A stretch of DNA of 64,000 bases from Variovorax sp. TBS-050B (GTDB lineage Bacteria > Pseudomonadota > Gammaproteobacteria > Burkholderiales > Burkholderiaceae_C): assembly GCF_029893635.1 (NCBI RefSeq), contig NZ_JARXYR010000002.1:558001-622000 (forward strand), in the 5' to 3' direction. The stretch's first letter is position 1. Every line of letters begins with the position of its first letter. The notes beneath the pieces are model-generated. The model had not been told where the DNA came from. It ran no database searches and saw only the letters and a program-made list of their open reading frames with translations. Shown here in pieces: positions 28,398-36,658 of this stretch. The translations under genes were made by a program, and so were the position numbers.

Positions 28398-29855
28398 TCA
28401 GCGCAACTCGCCCTGCGGCGCGGCGAAACCGCGGCCGCGCGGCCGGGCCTCGAGCGGCAGCGGCCGCAGCGTGGCCACCGTGAGCTGGTCGTCGCCGAAG
28501 TACCTGGCGGCCACCGCCTGCACCTGCTCGGCCGTCACGGCCTGCAGCCTGGCGACGATGCGCGCGCTGGCATCGAGCGGCAGCCCCTGCACCCAGTTGC
28601 TGCCGAGTTCGCGCGCCTGCGCCATCACCGAATCGCGCTTGTAGGTCTCGCTCGCGACCCACTGCGTCTTGACGCGCGCGAGCTCTGCCTCGCCCACGCC
28701 CTCCTTCGCGATGCGCGCCACCTCGGCGCGCAGCGCGGCCTCGACCGCCTCGGCGGTCTTTCCGTGCGCGGGCACGCCCACCAGCGTGAAGAGCTGCGGG
28801 CCGCGGCCGACGAGGCCCGAGTAGGCGCCGACGGAATCGGCCACGCGGTCCGGGCCCTGGGTCAGCGCGCGGTCGAGGCGCGAGCCGGTGTAGCCGTCGA
28901 GCACGGCCGAGAGGACCTCGAGCGCCCACACGTCGGGGCTGGTGCCCTCGATGCCGTTCTCCAGCTGCGGAATGCGGAAGGCGAGCGACACGTACGCCTG
29001 CTCGGCCGGCGCCTTGAACTCGATGCGGCGGATGCCGCGCTGGACGGGCTCGGTGCGCGGCTTGCGTGCGGGCACGGCGCGCGCGGGAATGCTGCCGTAG
29101 TACTTCTCGGCCAGCGCGCGCACCTTGGCCACGTCGACGTCGCCGGCCACCACCAGCGCGGCGTTGGCGGGCACGTACCAGCGGCGGAAGAAGGCGCGTG
29201 CGTCGTCGGGCGTCATCGCGTCGAGGTCGCTCATCCAGCCGACCACCGGCCGGTGGTACGGCGAGGCCATGAAGATCGCCGCGTTCTGCTGCTCGCCGAG
29301 CAGCGCGCGCGGCTGGTCCTCGGTGCGCAGGCGGCGCTCTTCCTTGACCACCTCGATCTCGCGCTTGAACTCGTCGTCGGACCACTGGTTGTTCGCGAAG
29401 CGGTCCGATTCGAGCTTCATGACCTGCTCCAGGCTGCCGACCGGAATCTGCTGGTAGTAGCCGGTGTAATCGCGCGTGGTGAAGGCGTTCTCCTGGCCGC
29501 CCAGCGCCGCGACGCGGCGCGAGAACTCGCCGGGCTTGATGTCCTTGGTGCCCTTGAACATCATGTGCTCGAGCACATGGGCCACGCCCGATGTTCCGTC
29601 GACCTCGTCCATCGAACCGACGCGAACCCAGAGCATCTGCACCGCGGTCGGCGCGCGCCGGTCGGGCTGCACGAGCAGCGTCATGCCGTTGGACAGGGTG
29701 AACTGCCGCGGCGCGGACGCCGCTTCCGGGGCGGCAGTGGCAGGGGCATCGGAAGGCGGGGCGGACTGCGCCCGGGCAGGCATGGCCCCGAGCGCCGAAA
29801 GCGCCATGGCCAGCACCGCACCGAACGCAACGCGGCGTGGCGAGGGGTGTTTCAT
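28398..29855 (-). CDS. M16-family zinc metallopeptidase, catalytic partner
   Basis: The 485-residue protein has a signal peptide ending PARAQ and a short Ala/Pro linker. The inverted zinc motif HVLEH spans residues 93-97 and the distal ligand Glu is in REIEVVKEERR, so it is catalytically complete. The C-terminal half carries the second M16 domain. It is expected in the periplasm, degrading or processing peptides with the partner encoded immediately downstream. It is divergent from ftsY with only 29 bases between starts, an arrangement common in Burkholderiales. Confidence 0.94.
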   Translation of the reverse strand: MKHPSPRRVAFGAVLAMALSALGAMPARAQSAPPSDAPATAAPEAASAPRQFTLSNGMTLLVQPDRRAPTAVQMLWVRVGSMDEVDGTSGVAHVLEHMMFKGTKDIKPGEFSRRVAALGGQENAFTTRDYTGYYQQIPVGSLEQVMKLESDRFANNQWSDDEFKREIEVVKEERRLRTEDQPRALLGEQQNAAIFMASPYHRPVVGWMSDLDAMTPDDARAFFRRWYVPANAALVVAGDVDVAKVRALAEKYYGSIPARAVPARKPRTEPVQRGIRRIEFKAPAEQAYVSLAFRIPQLENGIEGTSPDVWALEVLSAVLDGYTGSRLDRALTQGPDRVADSVGAYSGLVGRGPQLFTLVGVPAHGKTAEAVEAALRAEVARIAKEGVGEAELARVKTQWVASETYKRDSVMAQARELGSNWVQGLPLDASARIVARLQAVTAEQVQAVAARYFGDDQLTVATLRPLPLEARPRGRGFAAPQGELR

Positions 29856-29884
29856 AGAATGGGTCGGATTGTAAAAAGCGCCCG

Positions 29885-31120
29885 ATGTTCAGTTTCTTCA
29901 AGAAAAAACCACCCGCCGATGCCCCCGCCGCCGAGCCGGCACCGGCCCCCGAGCCGGCTGCGGCGCCTGCGCCTGCGCCTGCGGCTGCCCCTTCGCGTTC
30001 GGTGTTCTCGCCCTCGAGCTGGTTCGGCGCGAAGCCGGCCGCGGAAGAGGCCCCGGCACCCGCCGCTGCGCCGGTGGAACCGCCCGCCGCGGTGCCGGCG
30101 CCACCGGCTGCGCCTGCGCCTGCGCCCGCACCTGTCGCGGCGCCCGCGCCCGTTGTTCCTCCACCCGCACCAGCGCCTGCCCCCGCGCCCGCACCCGTCG
30201 CCGAAGTCGCCGTGACGGCCGAGCGCAAGGGCTGGTTCGACAAACTCAAGACCGGCCTGCGCAAGACCGGCACCGGCATCCAGGCGGTGTTCGTCAATGC
30301 GCAGATCGACGATGCGCTCTACGAGGAGCTCGAAGCGGCGCTGCTGATGTCCGATGCCGGCGTCAAGGCCACCGAATACCTGCTCGACGACCTGCGCGGT
30401 CGCGTCAAGCGCCAGATGGCCACCGACGCCGCGCAGGTGAAGCGGCTGCTGGCCGAGGCGATCGCCGACCTGCTGCGGCCGCTCGAGAAGCCGCTCGTGA
30501 TCGGCCGGTTCACACCGACCGTGATCATGGTGGCGGGCGTCAACGGCGCGGGCAAGACCACCTCGATCGGCAAGCTCACCAGGCACCTGTCCAACGAGGG
30601 CGCCTCGGTGCTGCTGGCTGCGGCGGACACCTTCCGCGCCGCCGCGCGCGAGCAATTGCTGGTGTGGGCCGACCGGAACACGGTCGAGATCGTGAGCCAG
30701 GAAGGCGGCGATCCCTCGGCCGTGAGCTTCGACGCGGTCAATGCGGGCAAGGCGCGCGGCAAGGACGTGGTGCTGGTCGACACCGCGGGCCGGCTGCCGA
30801 CGCAGCTGCACCTGATGGACGAGCTGCGGAAGATCAAGCGCGTGGTCGCCAAGGCCGACGGCACGGCGCCGCACGAGGTGCTGCTCGTGATCGACGGCAA
30901 CACCGGGCAGAACGCACTGGCCCAGGTCAAGGCCTTCGACGAGGCGCTGGGCCTCACGGGCCTGGTGGTGACCAAGCTCGACGGCACGGCCAAGGGCGGC
31001 GTGCTCTGCGCGATCGCACGCGAGCGGCCGATCCCGGTGTACTTCATCGGCGTGGGCGAGAAGCTCGAGGATCTCGAGACCTTCGACGCGCGCGAGTTCG
31101 CGCAGGCGCTGCTCGGATGA
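29885..31120 (+). CDS. ftsY: Signal recognition particle receptor FtsY
   Basis: FtsY is the membrane-associated GTPase that docks SRP-ribosome complexes at the translocon. The 411-residue protein starts MFSFFKKKPPADAP. About 100 residues of Ala/Pro low complexity follow, standing for the acidic A domain of other bacteria. The N and G domains come next: KGWFDKLKTGLRKTG, P-loop GVNGAGKTTSIGKL, DTFRAAAREQL, DTAGRLPTQ and TKLDGTAKGG. All GTPase motifs are intact. A perfect bidirectional terminator follows directly. Confidence 0.97.
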   Translation: MFSFFKKKPPADAPAAEPAPAPEPAAAPAPAPAAAPSRSVFSPSSWFGAKPAAEEAPAPAAAPVEPPAAVPAPPAAPAPAPAPVAAPAPVVPPPAPAPAPAPAPVAEVAVTAERKGWFDKLKTGLRKTGTGIQAVFVNAQIDDALYEELEAALLMSDAGVKATEYLLDDLRGRVKRQMATDAAQVKRLLAEAIADLLRPLEKPLVIGRFTPTVIMVAGVNGAGKTTSIGKLTRHLSNEGASVLLAAADTFRAAAREQLLVWADRNTVEIVSQEGGDPSAVSFDAVNAGKARGKDVVLVDTAGRLPTQLHLMDELRKIKRVVAKADGTAPHEVLLVIDGNTGQNALAQVKAFDEALGLTGLVVTKLDGTAKGGVLCAIARERPIPVYFIGVGEKLEDLETFDAREFAQALLG

Positions 31121-31150
31121 AAAAACGGCCCCGTACGGGGCCGTTTGTTT
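31121..31150. terminator. Bidirectional terminator between ftsY and the repeat lipoprotein
   Basis: A perfect 24-base palindrome, AAACGGCCCCGT/ACGGGGCCGTTT, occupies 31123-31146. Five A residues lie at its left end (31121-31125), and TTT, a G and another TTT lie at its right. It begins directly after the ftsY stop and lies 50 bases past the end of the convergent lipoprotein gene, so it can serve both. Confidence 0.9.
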
Positions 31151-31198
31151 CACTGGCGGCGTTTCTTCCGCCGGCGCCGTGGCGCTCTTTCCTTCGCC

Positions 31199-32218
31199 TC
31201 AGAGTCCGAACGGCCCGGCGGGCACGCACATGAGGGACCCGGCGCAGCCGTTCGGCTTGAAGTAGAGACTGGTGGCCGTGCCGCCCGGCAGCAAGATCGG
31301 CCCGATGAGGCCGAAATGCGCCGCGCCCTGGGCGTTGGCCTGCGCGATGAGCGCCGCCATGCCGGCTTGCGGTTCGAGCGCCTGGTAGTTGAAGGTGGCC
31401 GCCTGCGAGGTGTCCTTCACATACAGATGGACGGTCCCGTCCGAGAAGCCGTACAGGCCGCGGAAACGGAAACCGCGGGAACCTCGTTCCTCGAACTGGG
31501 CCATGGCATCGCTGGCGCTGCCGGGAACCTCGCCAAGCTCCGTCGCGTAGATCGCGCTGCCGGACGTGTTCTTCTCGTAGATCGCGCGGCTCGCCGAGAC
31601 ACCGAACTGGAACATGGGCACCGAGGGGTAATAGCCCTCCGCACCCTGTGCGTTGGCCTGGGCCAGGTAGTCCGCCTTGGTGGCTGCAGGAGGCTCCGCG
31701 CGATAGCTGTAGGTGCTTGGCGCGTCGCCGTCCTTGCGGAAGATGTGCAGGAAGCTGCCGTTGACCATCACGAGGCCGCCCCACCGGAAGCCGCGCGCGC
31801 CGGCCTCGTTGGCCTGGGCCAGGAACGCGTCCGCGTCGGCAGGGTTCTTCAGCTCGTAGCTGTAGGTCGCATCGGCGTACTTCACGTAGACGTCGCCGCT
31901 TTCCGGCGGTACCGCGCTGCCGGCACTCAGCGGGCCGAGATAGCGGAAGCCGCGCGCGCCCTGCTGCGCGAGCGCAGCCTGGAAAGCGTCCGCGTCGGCG
32001 GGGAACGGCAACTGCTCGTACATGAAGGTCTGCGTGGCCGGAGCGGGCGCGGGCGCCGGCGGCGGGGGCGGCGGTGAAGGCGGCGGGGGCGGTGGTGGGG
32101 GTGGCGGCGGTGGCAGCATGAATCCACCGCCTCCGCCCCCACCGCCGCCTCCACCACAGGCCGTCAACGTCAACATGACGGCGGTTGCCGCGGCCACCGC
32201 GACTGGCTTGAATTTCAT
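31199..32218 (-). CDS. Repeat-containing lipoprotein with poly-Gly and poly-Pro stalk
   Basis: The 339-residue protein has a lipoprotein signal (lipobox TLTAC, Cys21). Eleven glycines, FML, twelve prolines, a Ser and more Pro/Ala-Pro follow. From about residue 65 come five tandem units of about 50 residues, each with an aromatic YxYE-like strand, then AD-x-DAFLAQANxxGARGFR and a hydrophobic strand. It would be anchored to a membrane by a flexible stalk. I do not recognise the repeat family beyond its resemblance to uncharacterised betaproteobacterial lipoproteins. It converges on ftsY. Confidence 0.85.
   Translation of the reverse strand: MKFKPVAVAAATAVMLTLTACGGGGGGGGGGGFMLPPPPPPPPPPPPSPPPPPPAPAPAPATQTFMYEQLPFPADADAFQAALAQQGARGFRYLGPLSAGSAVPPESGDVYVKYADATYSYELKNPADADAFLAQANEAGARGFRWGGLVMVNGSFLHIFRKDGDAPSTYSYRAEPPAATKADYLAQANAQGAEGYYPSVPMFQFGVSASRAIYEKNTSGSAIYATELGEVPGSASDAMAQFEERGSRGFRFRGLYGFSDGTVHLYVKDTSQAATFNYQALEPQAGMAALIAQANAQGAAHFGLIGPILLPGGTATSLYFKPNGCAGSLMCVPAGPFGL
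32040..32157. repeat. GGC/CCG-rich low-complexity tract coding poly-Gly and poly-Pro
   Basis: This stretch encodes the Gly11 and Pro-rich stalk of the lipoprotein. On the plus strand it reads as nearly uninterrupted combinations of GGCGGT and CCGCC triplets. Codons are mixed (GGT, GGA, GGC, GGG), so it is not a pure microsatellite, but triplet slippage could change stalk length without shifting the frame. Confidence 0.7.
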
Positions 32219-32339
32219 GGATACCCTCCTGTGTCAATGAGGAGGCGAAGGTACGTGGCGGGCCGGGCGGTCACCAGTGCCTAAAGTCACGAGCCATGCG
32301 GGCAAGCAGCAGCTACTGCCGGCAACGCATCCCAAAGCA

Positions 32340-34163
32340 CTACTTTTGCGCGGCTTCGGCGCCGATCGCCTGCTTCATCGCGTGCAGCAGGGAGTCGGCG
32401 CCGACGGGCTTGAACAGCACCGGAATGCCCGATTCGCGGACGCGCTGCAGCCGATCGGGCGAGGTCTCGCCGGTCACGAGCAGCAGCGGCAAGGCGGCCG
32501 CGCCGCCGCGGCCCTCCCGGCAGAGCCGCAGGCCCACGTCGAGCCCGTCGGCGCCGTCGGCCAGCCGGTAGTCGCACATCAGCAGGTCGAAGGGCCGTGC
32601 TTCGCGCCGGGCCTGTTCCAGCACGGCGGCCGCGCCGGCTTCGTCCTCCACCGCGGACGCATCGACGCCGTACGAGCGCAGCAGGCCGGTCATGGCCTCC
32701 CGGATGTCCGACTCGTCGTCGAGCAGCAGCACCCGCGCGGGCAGCGCGGAAGCGGCGCGGCGCATCGCCTGCTGGCGGCCCTCGGCCAGGCCGGCCGCCA
32801 GCAGCCCGGGCGGCGAAGCCGGCTGCGCGCTCATCGCGGGGAGCACCACGCGGAAGTGGGTCCCGCGGCCGGGCCGCGAATGCATCTCCACCGGATGCCC
32901 CAGCAGCCGCGAGAGGCGCTGCACGATCGACAGGCCGATGCCGAGCCCGCGCGAGCGGTCGCGGCCGGGATTGTCGACCTGATAGAACTCCTCGAAGATG
33001 CGCATCGATTGTTCGGGCGCAATGCCGATGCCGGTGTCCCGCACCTCGATCCACACCATCTCCTGGCGCCTGCGTGCCGTGACGGTCACGCCGCCCTGCA
33101 CGGTGTACTTGAGCGCGTTGTCCACCAGGTTGGAAAGCATGCGGTGCAGCAGCTGCGGATCGCTGCGCACCCACAGGCCGCTGGCGCGCACGCGCAGCTG
33201 GAGCTGCTTTTGATCCGCCTGCGCCGAGAAGGTGTGGTTGAGCGGCAGGAAGAGCGCATCGAGCTGCACCGCCTGGAACGCCGGCGTGATCACGCCGGCG
33301 TCGAGCCGCGAGATGTCGAGCATGGTGTCCAGCGAAGCGCCCAGTGCGTTCACGGCACGCATCAGCCGCTCGGCGTTCCGGCTCTCCGGCCTGCCGCGCA
33401 GCTCGTTCTCGAGCGCGGCGCCGAAGAGCGCGATCGCATGCAGCGGCTGGCGCAGGTCATGGCTCGCCGCGCCCAGGAAGCGGCTTTTCTCCCTGCTCGC
33501 GCGCTCGGTGGCGGCGATCTGCTCGCCGAGCCGGCTCGCGAGCGCCTCGTTCTCGAAGCGCAGCATCAGCGACTCGGTGAGCAGCCGGTGCTGGCGGATG
33601 CCCGCATGCAGCGTGAGCGTCAGGTAGGCCGCGCCAGCCGCCGCGAGGAACAGGTGCAACCCGTCGCCCTGCCAGGCCAGCGCCGCGATCAGGCCCAGCG
33701 ACATGGGCAGCGTGTAGCCGAAGAGCGCCGCCTTCAGCGGCCAGAGCGATTGCGCCGCGCGCGCGCAACTGCCCACGATCACCGCCATCAGCAGCGAGGT
33801 CATCGGCAGGTTGCCCGTCGGCACGATCAGCCACGGCACCACCGCCGTGACCATGCTGACGAGCGTGACCAGCCGCGTGATCTTGCGCGCCCAGTACGGA
33901 CTTTCGGCCGCCGGGCGCGAGGGGTTCCAGCGCGGCGTGAAGAACACGTAGACGTCGGCGAGCATCAGCCCCGCCATCCAGAACAGCAGCCGCGGGTCGC
34001 CGAGCTGCGAGAAGATGATGCCGCCGAACACCGCCACGAAGCCGAAGTGCGTCAGCGTCGAAGCGCTGTAGGTCTCGTACACCGACGAGACGTGTTCGCG
34101 CAGGACGCGCTGGCCGAGCACGGTGTCGGCCGCCGGATCGATCGGAACGGCGACCGTGCTCAA
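32340..34163 (-). CDS. Hybrid sensor histidine kinase with C-terminal receiver
   Basis: The 607-residue membrane kinase has about six transmembrane segments in residues 25-190, with no periplasmic sensor domain between them. The H-box is SHDLRQPLHAIALF (phosphorylated His), followed by the ATPase motifs NLVDNALKYT, DTGIGIAPE and SRGLGIGLSIVQRL. A receiver domain (LLLDDESDIREA, MCDYRLADGADG with the acceptor Asp, LFKPVGADS) ends the protein. The likely start is TTG at 34163, overlapping the TGA of the response-regulator gene. The internal receiver suggests a phosphorelay or self-control; the signal is unknown. Confidence 0.9.
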   Translation of the reverse strand: MSTVAVPIDPAADTVLGQRVLREHVSSVYETYSASTLTHFGFVAVFGGIIFSQLGDPRLLFWMAGLMLADVYVFFTPRWNPSRPAAESPYWARKITRLVTLVSMVTAVVPWLIVPTGNLPMTSLLMAVIVGSCARAAQSLWPLKAALFGYTLPMSLGLIAALAWQGDGLHLFLAAAGAAYLTLTLHAGIRQHRLLTESLMLRFENEALASRLGEQIAATERASREKSRFLGAASHDLRQPLHAIALFGAALENELRGRPESRNAERLMRAVNALGASLDTMLDISRLDAGVITPAFQAVQLDALFLPLNHTFSAQADQKQLQLRVRASGLWVRSDPQLLHRMLSNLVDNALKYTVQGGVTVTARRRQEMVWIEVRDTGIGIAPEQSMRIFEEFYQVDNPGRDRSRGLGIGLSIVQRLSRLLGHPVEMHSRPGRGTHFRVVLPAMSAQPASPPGLLAAGLAEGRQQAMRRAASALPARVLLLDDESDIREAMTGLLRSYGVDASAVEDEAGAAAVLEQARREARPFDLLMCDYRLADGADGLDVGLRLCREGRGGAAALPLLLVTGETSPDRLQRVRESGIPVLFKPVGADSLLHAMKQAIGAEAAQK

Positions 34164-34873
34164 TGCAGCGCGCTGATCAGCTGGGACCGGGAACGCATGC
34201 CGAACAGCAGGAGGATCGTCGAGACGTGGTTCTTGACCGTGCCTTCGCTGAGATTGGCAAGCTGGGCGATTTCCTTGTTGGCCTTGCCCTCGAGCACCCA
34301 CTGCAGCACCTGCATCTGGCGCGGCGTGAGTTCCTGCCAGGCACTGGCATGGGGAAGATCGGCCGCCGCACCGGCGGTACGCGACGGCGCGGCGGACGAG
34401 GGCGGCATCTCGGTCGGCTGGCCGCCGAGCAGGCCGCAGGCGCGGATGAATCCCACCACTTCCTTCAGGTCGGCCGATTTCGGCAGGAAGGCGCTCGCCC
34501 CCATCGCCAGCGCCCCCTGCGCCAGCGAGGTGTTGCCGGTGCCCGACAGCACGACGATGCGCGCCGCCGGATGGCGCAGGCGGAATTCCGCCAGGCCGCT
34601 GAGGCCGCGCGCGTCCGGCAGCGCGAGGTCCAGCAGCACGAGGCTGATGGACGCGCGGTGCTTGTCGTAGAGCGCCAGTGCGTCCGCGACATTGCCGGCC
34701 TCGAACACCTCGATGCCGGCCCCCTGCGAGGCCGCCTGCGCCTGGACCAGCGCGCACACGCCCAGCCGCAGCAGGTCGTGATCGTCCACCACCAGAATGG
34801 CGGCCGGCCGCGCCGCCGGCATGGCGGCTTCCGGCGGTGGAGGGTCGGAAGACGGAGTTTCGAGCGAAGCCAC
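34160..34873 (-). CDS. NarL/FixJ-type response regulator
   Basis: This DNA-binding regulator of about 237 residues has a receiver domain (ILVVDDHDLLRLG, acceptor Asp in LLLDLALPDARG, Lys in FLPKSA). An Ala/Pro linker and a LuxR-type helix-turn-helix follow (LTPRQMQVLQWVLEGKANKE, then GTVKNHVSTILL). The GTG at 34873 is used; an ATG at 34822 would begin MPAARPAAILVVDD and is equally plausible. It is the first gene of the pair and its stop overlaps the kinase start, so it is almost certainly the cognate partner. Confidence 0.9.
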   Translation of the reverse strand: MASLETPSSDPPPPEAAMPAARPAAILVVDDHDLLRLGVCALVQAQAASQGAGIEVFEAGNVADALALYDKHRASISLVLLDLALPDARGLSGLAEFRLRHPAARIVVLSGTGNTSLAQGALAMGASAFLPKSADLKEVVGFIRACGLLGGQPTEMPPSSAAPSRTAGAAADLPHASAWQELTPRQMQVLQWVLEGKANKEIAQLANLSEGTVKNHVSTILLLFGMRSRSQLISALH

Positions 34874-34946
34874 GCGATCGATCTTAGCGACGGCGCGGCG
34901 CCGCAACAGTGCCCTTCGTCATGCCGTCGCGGGGGAGACATGCGCT

Positions 34947-34971
34947 TCTCGCTACTATTTTCATAGCGAAA
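34947..34971. repeat. AT-rich inverted repeat upstream of the Mpo1-like gene
   Basis: TCTCGCTA and TAGCGAAA flank a nine-base spacer (CTATTTTCA), seven of eight pairs matching. It lies in the 140-base gap between the divergent response-regulator and Mpo1-like genes. It could be a regulatory dyad or one of the short GCTA...TAGC repeats that I remember as frequent in Comamonadaceae intergenic DNA. Confidence 0.4.
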
Positions 34972-35047
34972 CACTTGCCATCGCCCGGCCGCGGGCGCAC
35001 CATTCGAGCAGTTCGCCCCCGACGCAGGCGACGATCAGGAGACAGCC

Positions 35048-35512
35048 ATGATGCACACCGCCGACGCCCCCCTGGCCGCAGGCGACCGCAAGGTCGACCG
35101 GCTGCTGGCCCACTACGGGGAGAGCCACCGCCATCCGACCAACGAGCTGATCCACTTCATCGCCATACCCGCGATCATGCTGAGCCTGGTCGGCCTGCTG
35201 TTCGCGATTCATCCGTGGGTCGCCTATGTCTTCGTGGCCGCCAGCCTCGTCTACTACGCCACGCTGCGCTCGCCTGCCTTTCTGATCACCATGCTGATCG
35301 GCACGGCGGCGGTTCTGGCGCTGGTCCACGCGATGGGCGACCTTGTTTTGCCGGTCTCCGTCGCCATCTTCGTGGTGGCATGGATCTTTCAGTTCGTCGG
35401 CCACAAGATCGAGGGCCGGAAACCTTCCTTCTTCGAAGACATCCAATACCTCTGGGTGGGGCCCCTGTTCGTACTCTCGAGGCTGTTCCTGCGCCTGGGT
35501 ATCCGCTGGTAA
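35048..35512 (+). CDS. Mpo1-like (DUF962) membrane protein
   Basis: The 154-residue protein resembles the YGL010W/Mpo1 family, some members of which are iron-dependent dioxygenases acting on 2-hydroxy fatty acids. It has LLAHYGESHRHPTNELIHFI with the conserved histidines, three to four hydrophobic helices, then FQFVGHKIEGRKPSFFEDIQ and LWVGPLFVLSRL. The His-rich ends (H-x-x-x-x-H and GHKIEGR) are where the family binds iron. A GGAGA ribosome-binding site precedes the ATG. Enzyme activity here is only inferred. Confidence 0.88.
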   Translation: MMHTADAPLAAGDRKVDRLLAHYGESHRHPTNELIHFIAIPAIMLSLVGLLFAIHPWVAYVFVAASLVYYATLRSPAFLITMLIGTAAVLALVHAMGDLVLPVSVAIFVVAWIFQFVGHKIEGRKPSFFEDIQYLWVGPLFVLSRLFLRLGIRW

Positions 35513-35603
35513 GACTGCCGTCGGACACTGCCGCAGACCTGCCCGCCGGCCAGACTACAACGCTGGCTATCGGCACGATAGAGACTGCAGGGGAACCCAG
35601 GCT

Positions 35604-35630
35604 TTAGCACTCTCTCTAATCGAGTGCTAA
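35604..35630 (+). promoter_or_regulatory. Perfect CIRCE element (HrcA operator) upstream of rpoH
   Basis: TTAGCACTC (35604-35612), a nine-base spacer and GAGTGCTAA (35622-35630) match the CIRCE consensus at every position. It ends 28 bases before the rpoH start. A TAATAT at 35628-35633 could be a -10 box overlapping the operator, with TTAGCA as a weak -35. HrcA repression of rpoH links the two main heat-shock systems; hrcA is not in this window. Confidence 0.95.
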
Positions 35631-35658
35631 TATGCCCAATACAAAGGAGTTTCCCCTG

Positions 35659-36600
35659 ATGACCACGCTGTCTGGAGCCTCTGCCAACCAGCTCGCCGTC
35701 GCCAATCCATGGTCGATGGTGCCGCCCCTGGGCAACCTGGATGCCTATATTTCGGCCGCCAACCGCCTGCCGATGCTCACGCTCGAAGAAGAGCAGGGCT
35801 ACGCACGCCGTCTGCGCGACCACAACGACCTCGAAGCGGCCGGTGCGCTGATCCTCTCGCACCTGCGCCTCGTGGTGTCGATCTCGCGCCAGTACCTGGG
35901 TTACGGCCTGCCGCACGGCGACCTGATCCAGGAAGGCAACGTCGGCCTGATGAAGGCCGTGAAGCGCTTCGACCCGGACCAGGGCGTCCGGCTCGTGAGC
36001 TACGCCATGCACTGGATCAAGGCCGAGATCCACGAGTACATCCTGAAGAACTGGCGCATGGTCAAGGTCGCGACGACCAAGGCCCAGCGCAAGCTGTTCT
36101 TCAACCTGCGCTCGATGAAGCAGGGCTTCAAGGCCGATTCGGCCGCGGCCGACAACGGCACGCACCGCGAGACGCTGAGCCCCGACGAGGTCTCGCAGAT
36201 GGCGACGAAGCTCAACGTCAAGCCGGAAGAAGTGCTCGAGATGGAAACCCGGCTCGCAGGCGGCGACGTGCTGCTCGATCCGAGCCCTTCCGACGACGGC
36301 GAAGAAGCCTTCGGACCGATCGCCTACCTGGCCGATGCGACGCAGGAGCCCACCGCGCTGCTCGAATCGCAGCAGCGCGACCGGCTCTCGAGCGACGGCA
36401 TCGCGACCGCGCTCGAAGCGCTGGACGACCGCAGCCGCCGCATCGTCGAGGAGCGCTGGCTCAAGGTCAACGACGACGGCTCGGGCGGCATGACGCTGCA
36501 CGACCTGGCGGCGGTCTACGGCGTCAGCGCCGAGCGCATCCGCCAGATCGAGGTGGCGGCCATGAAGAAGATGAAGAAGGCGCTCGCCGACTACGCCTGA
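35659..36600 (+). CDS. rpoH: Heat-shock sigma factor sigma32
   Basis: RpoH directs RNA polymerase to heat-shock promoters. The 313-residue protein has region 2 (HLRLVVSISRQYLGYGLPHG, DLIQEGNVGLMKAVKRFDP, RLVSYAMHWIKAEIHEYI), the RpoH box QRKLFFNLR that separates it from other sigma70 members, and region 4 (LHDLAAVYGVSAERIRQIE). The ATG at 35659 follows a good AAAGGAG; an upstream in-frame ATG at 35632 overlaps the CIRCE operator and is unlikely. A strong terminator follows. Confidence 0.98.
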   Translation: MTTLSGASANQLAVANPWSMVPPLGNLDAYISAANRLPMLTLEEEQGYARRLRDHNDLEAAGALILSHLRLVVSISRQYLGYGLPHGDLIQEGNVGLMKAVKRFDPDQGVRLVSYAMHWIKAEIHEYILKNWRMVKVATTKAQRKLFFNLRSMKQGFKADSAAADNGTHRETLSPDEVSQMATKLNVKPEEVLEMETRLAGGDVLLDPSPSDDGEEAFGPIAYLADATQEPTALLESQQRDRLSSDGIATALEALDDRSRRIVEERWLKVNDDGSGGMTLHDLAAVYGVSAERIRQIEVAAMKKMKKALADYA

Positions 36601-36628
36601 GCGCGGCCGCTCGCGGCCACGACCGAAG

Positions 36629-36656
36629 AAGCCCGGCCCGCGCCGGGCTTTTTCTT
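36629..36656 (+). terminator. Rho-independent terminator after rpoH
   Basis: AGCCCGGC (36630-36637) pairs with GCCGGGCT (36642-36649) around a four-base loop and is followed by TTTTTCTTTTT. It lies 30 bases after the rpoH stop and next to the end of the convergent gene. Confidence 0.92.
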
Positions 36657-36658
36657 TT

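Noticed and set aside
32040..32157. Possible CRISPR or satellite array in the CCG/GGC tract
   Set aside because: There are no spacers or fixed repeat units; the tract is in frame and encodes the Gly/Pro stalk of a lipoprotein.
35632..35658. Upstream ATG for rpoH at 35632
   Set aside because: It directly abuts the CIRCE operator and has no ribosome-binding site, while the ATG at 35659 has AAAGGAG at a good distance.
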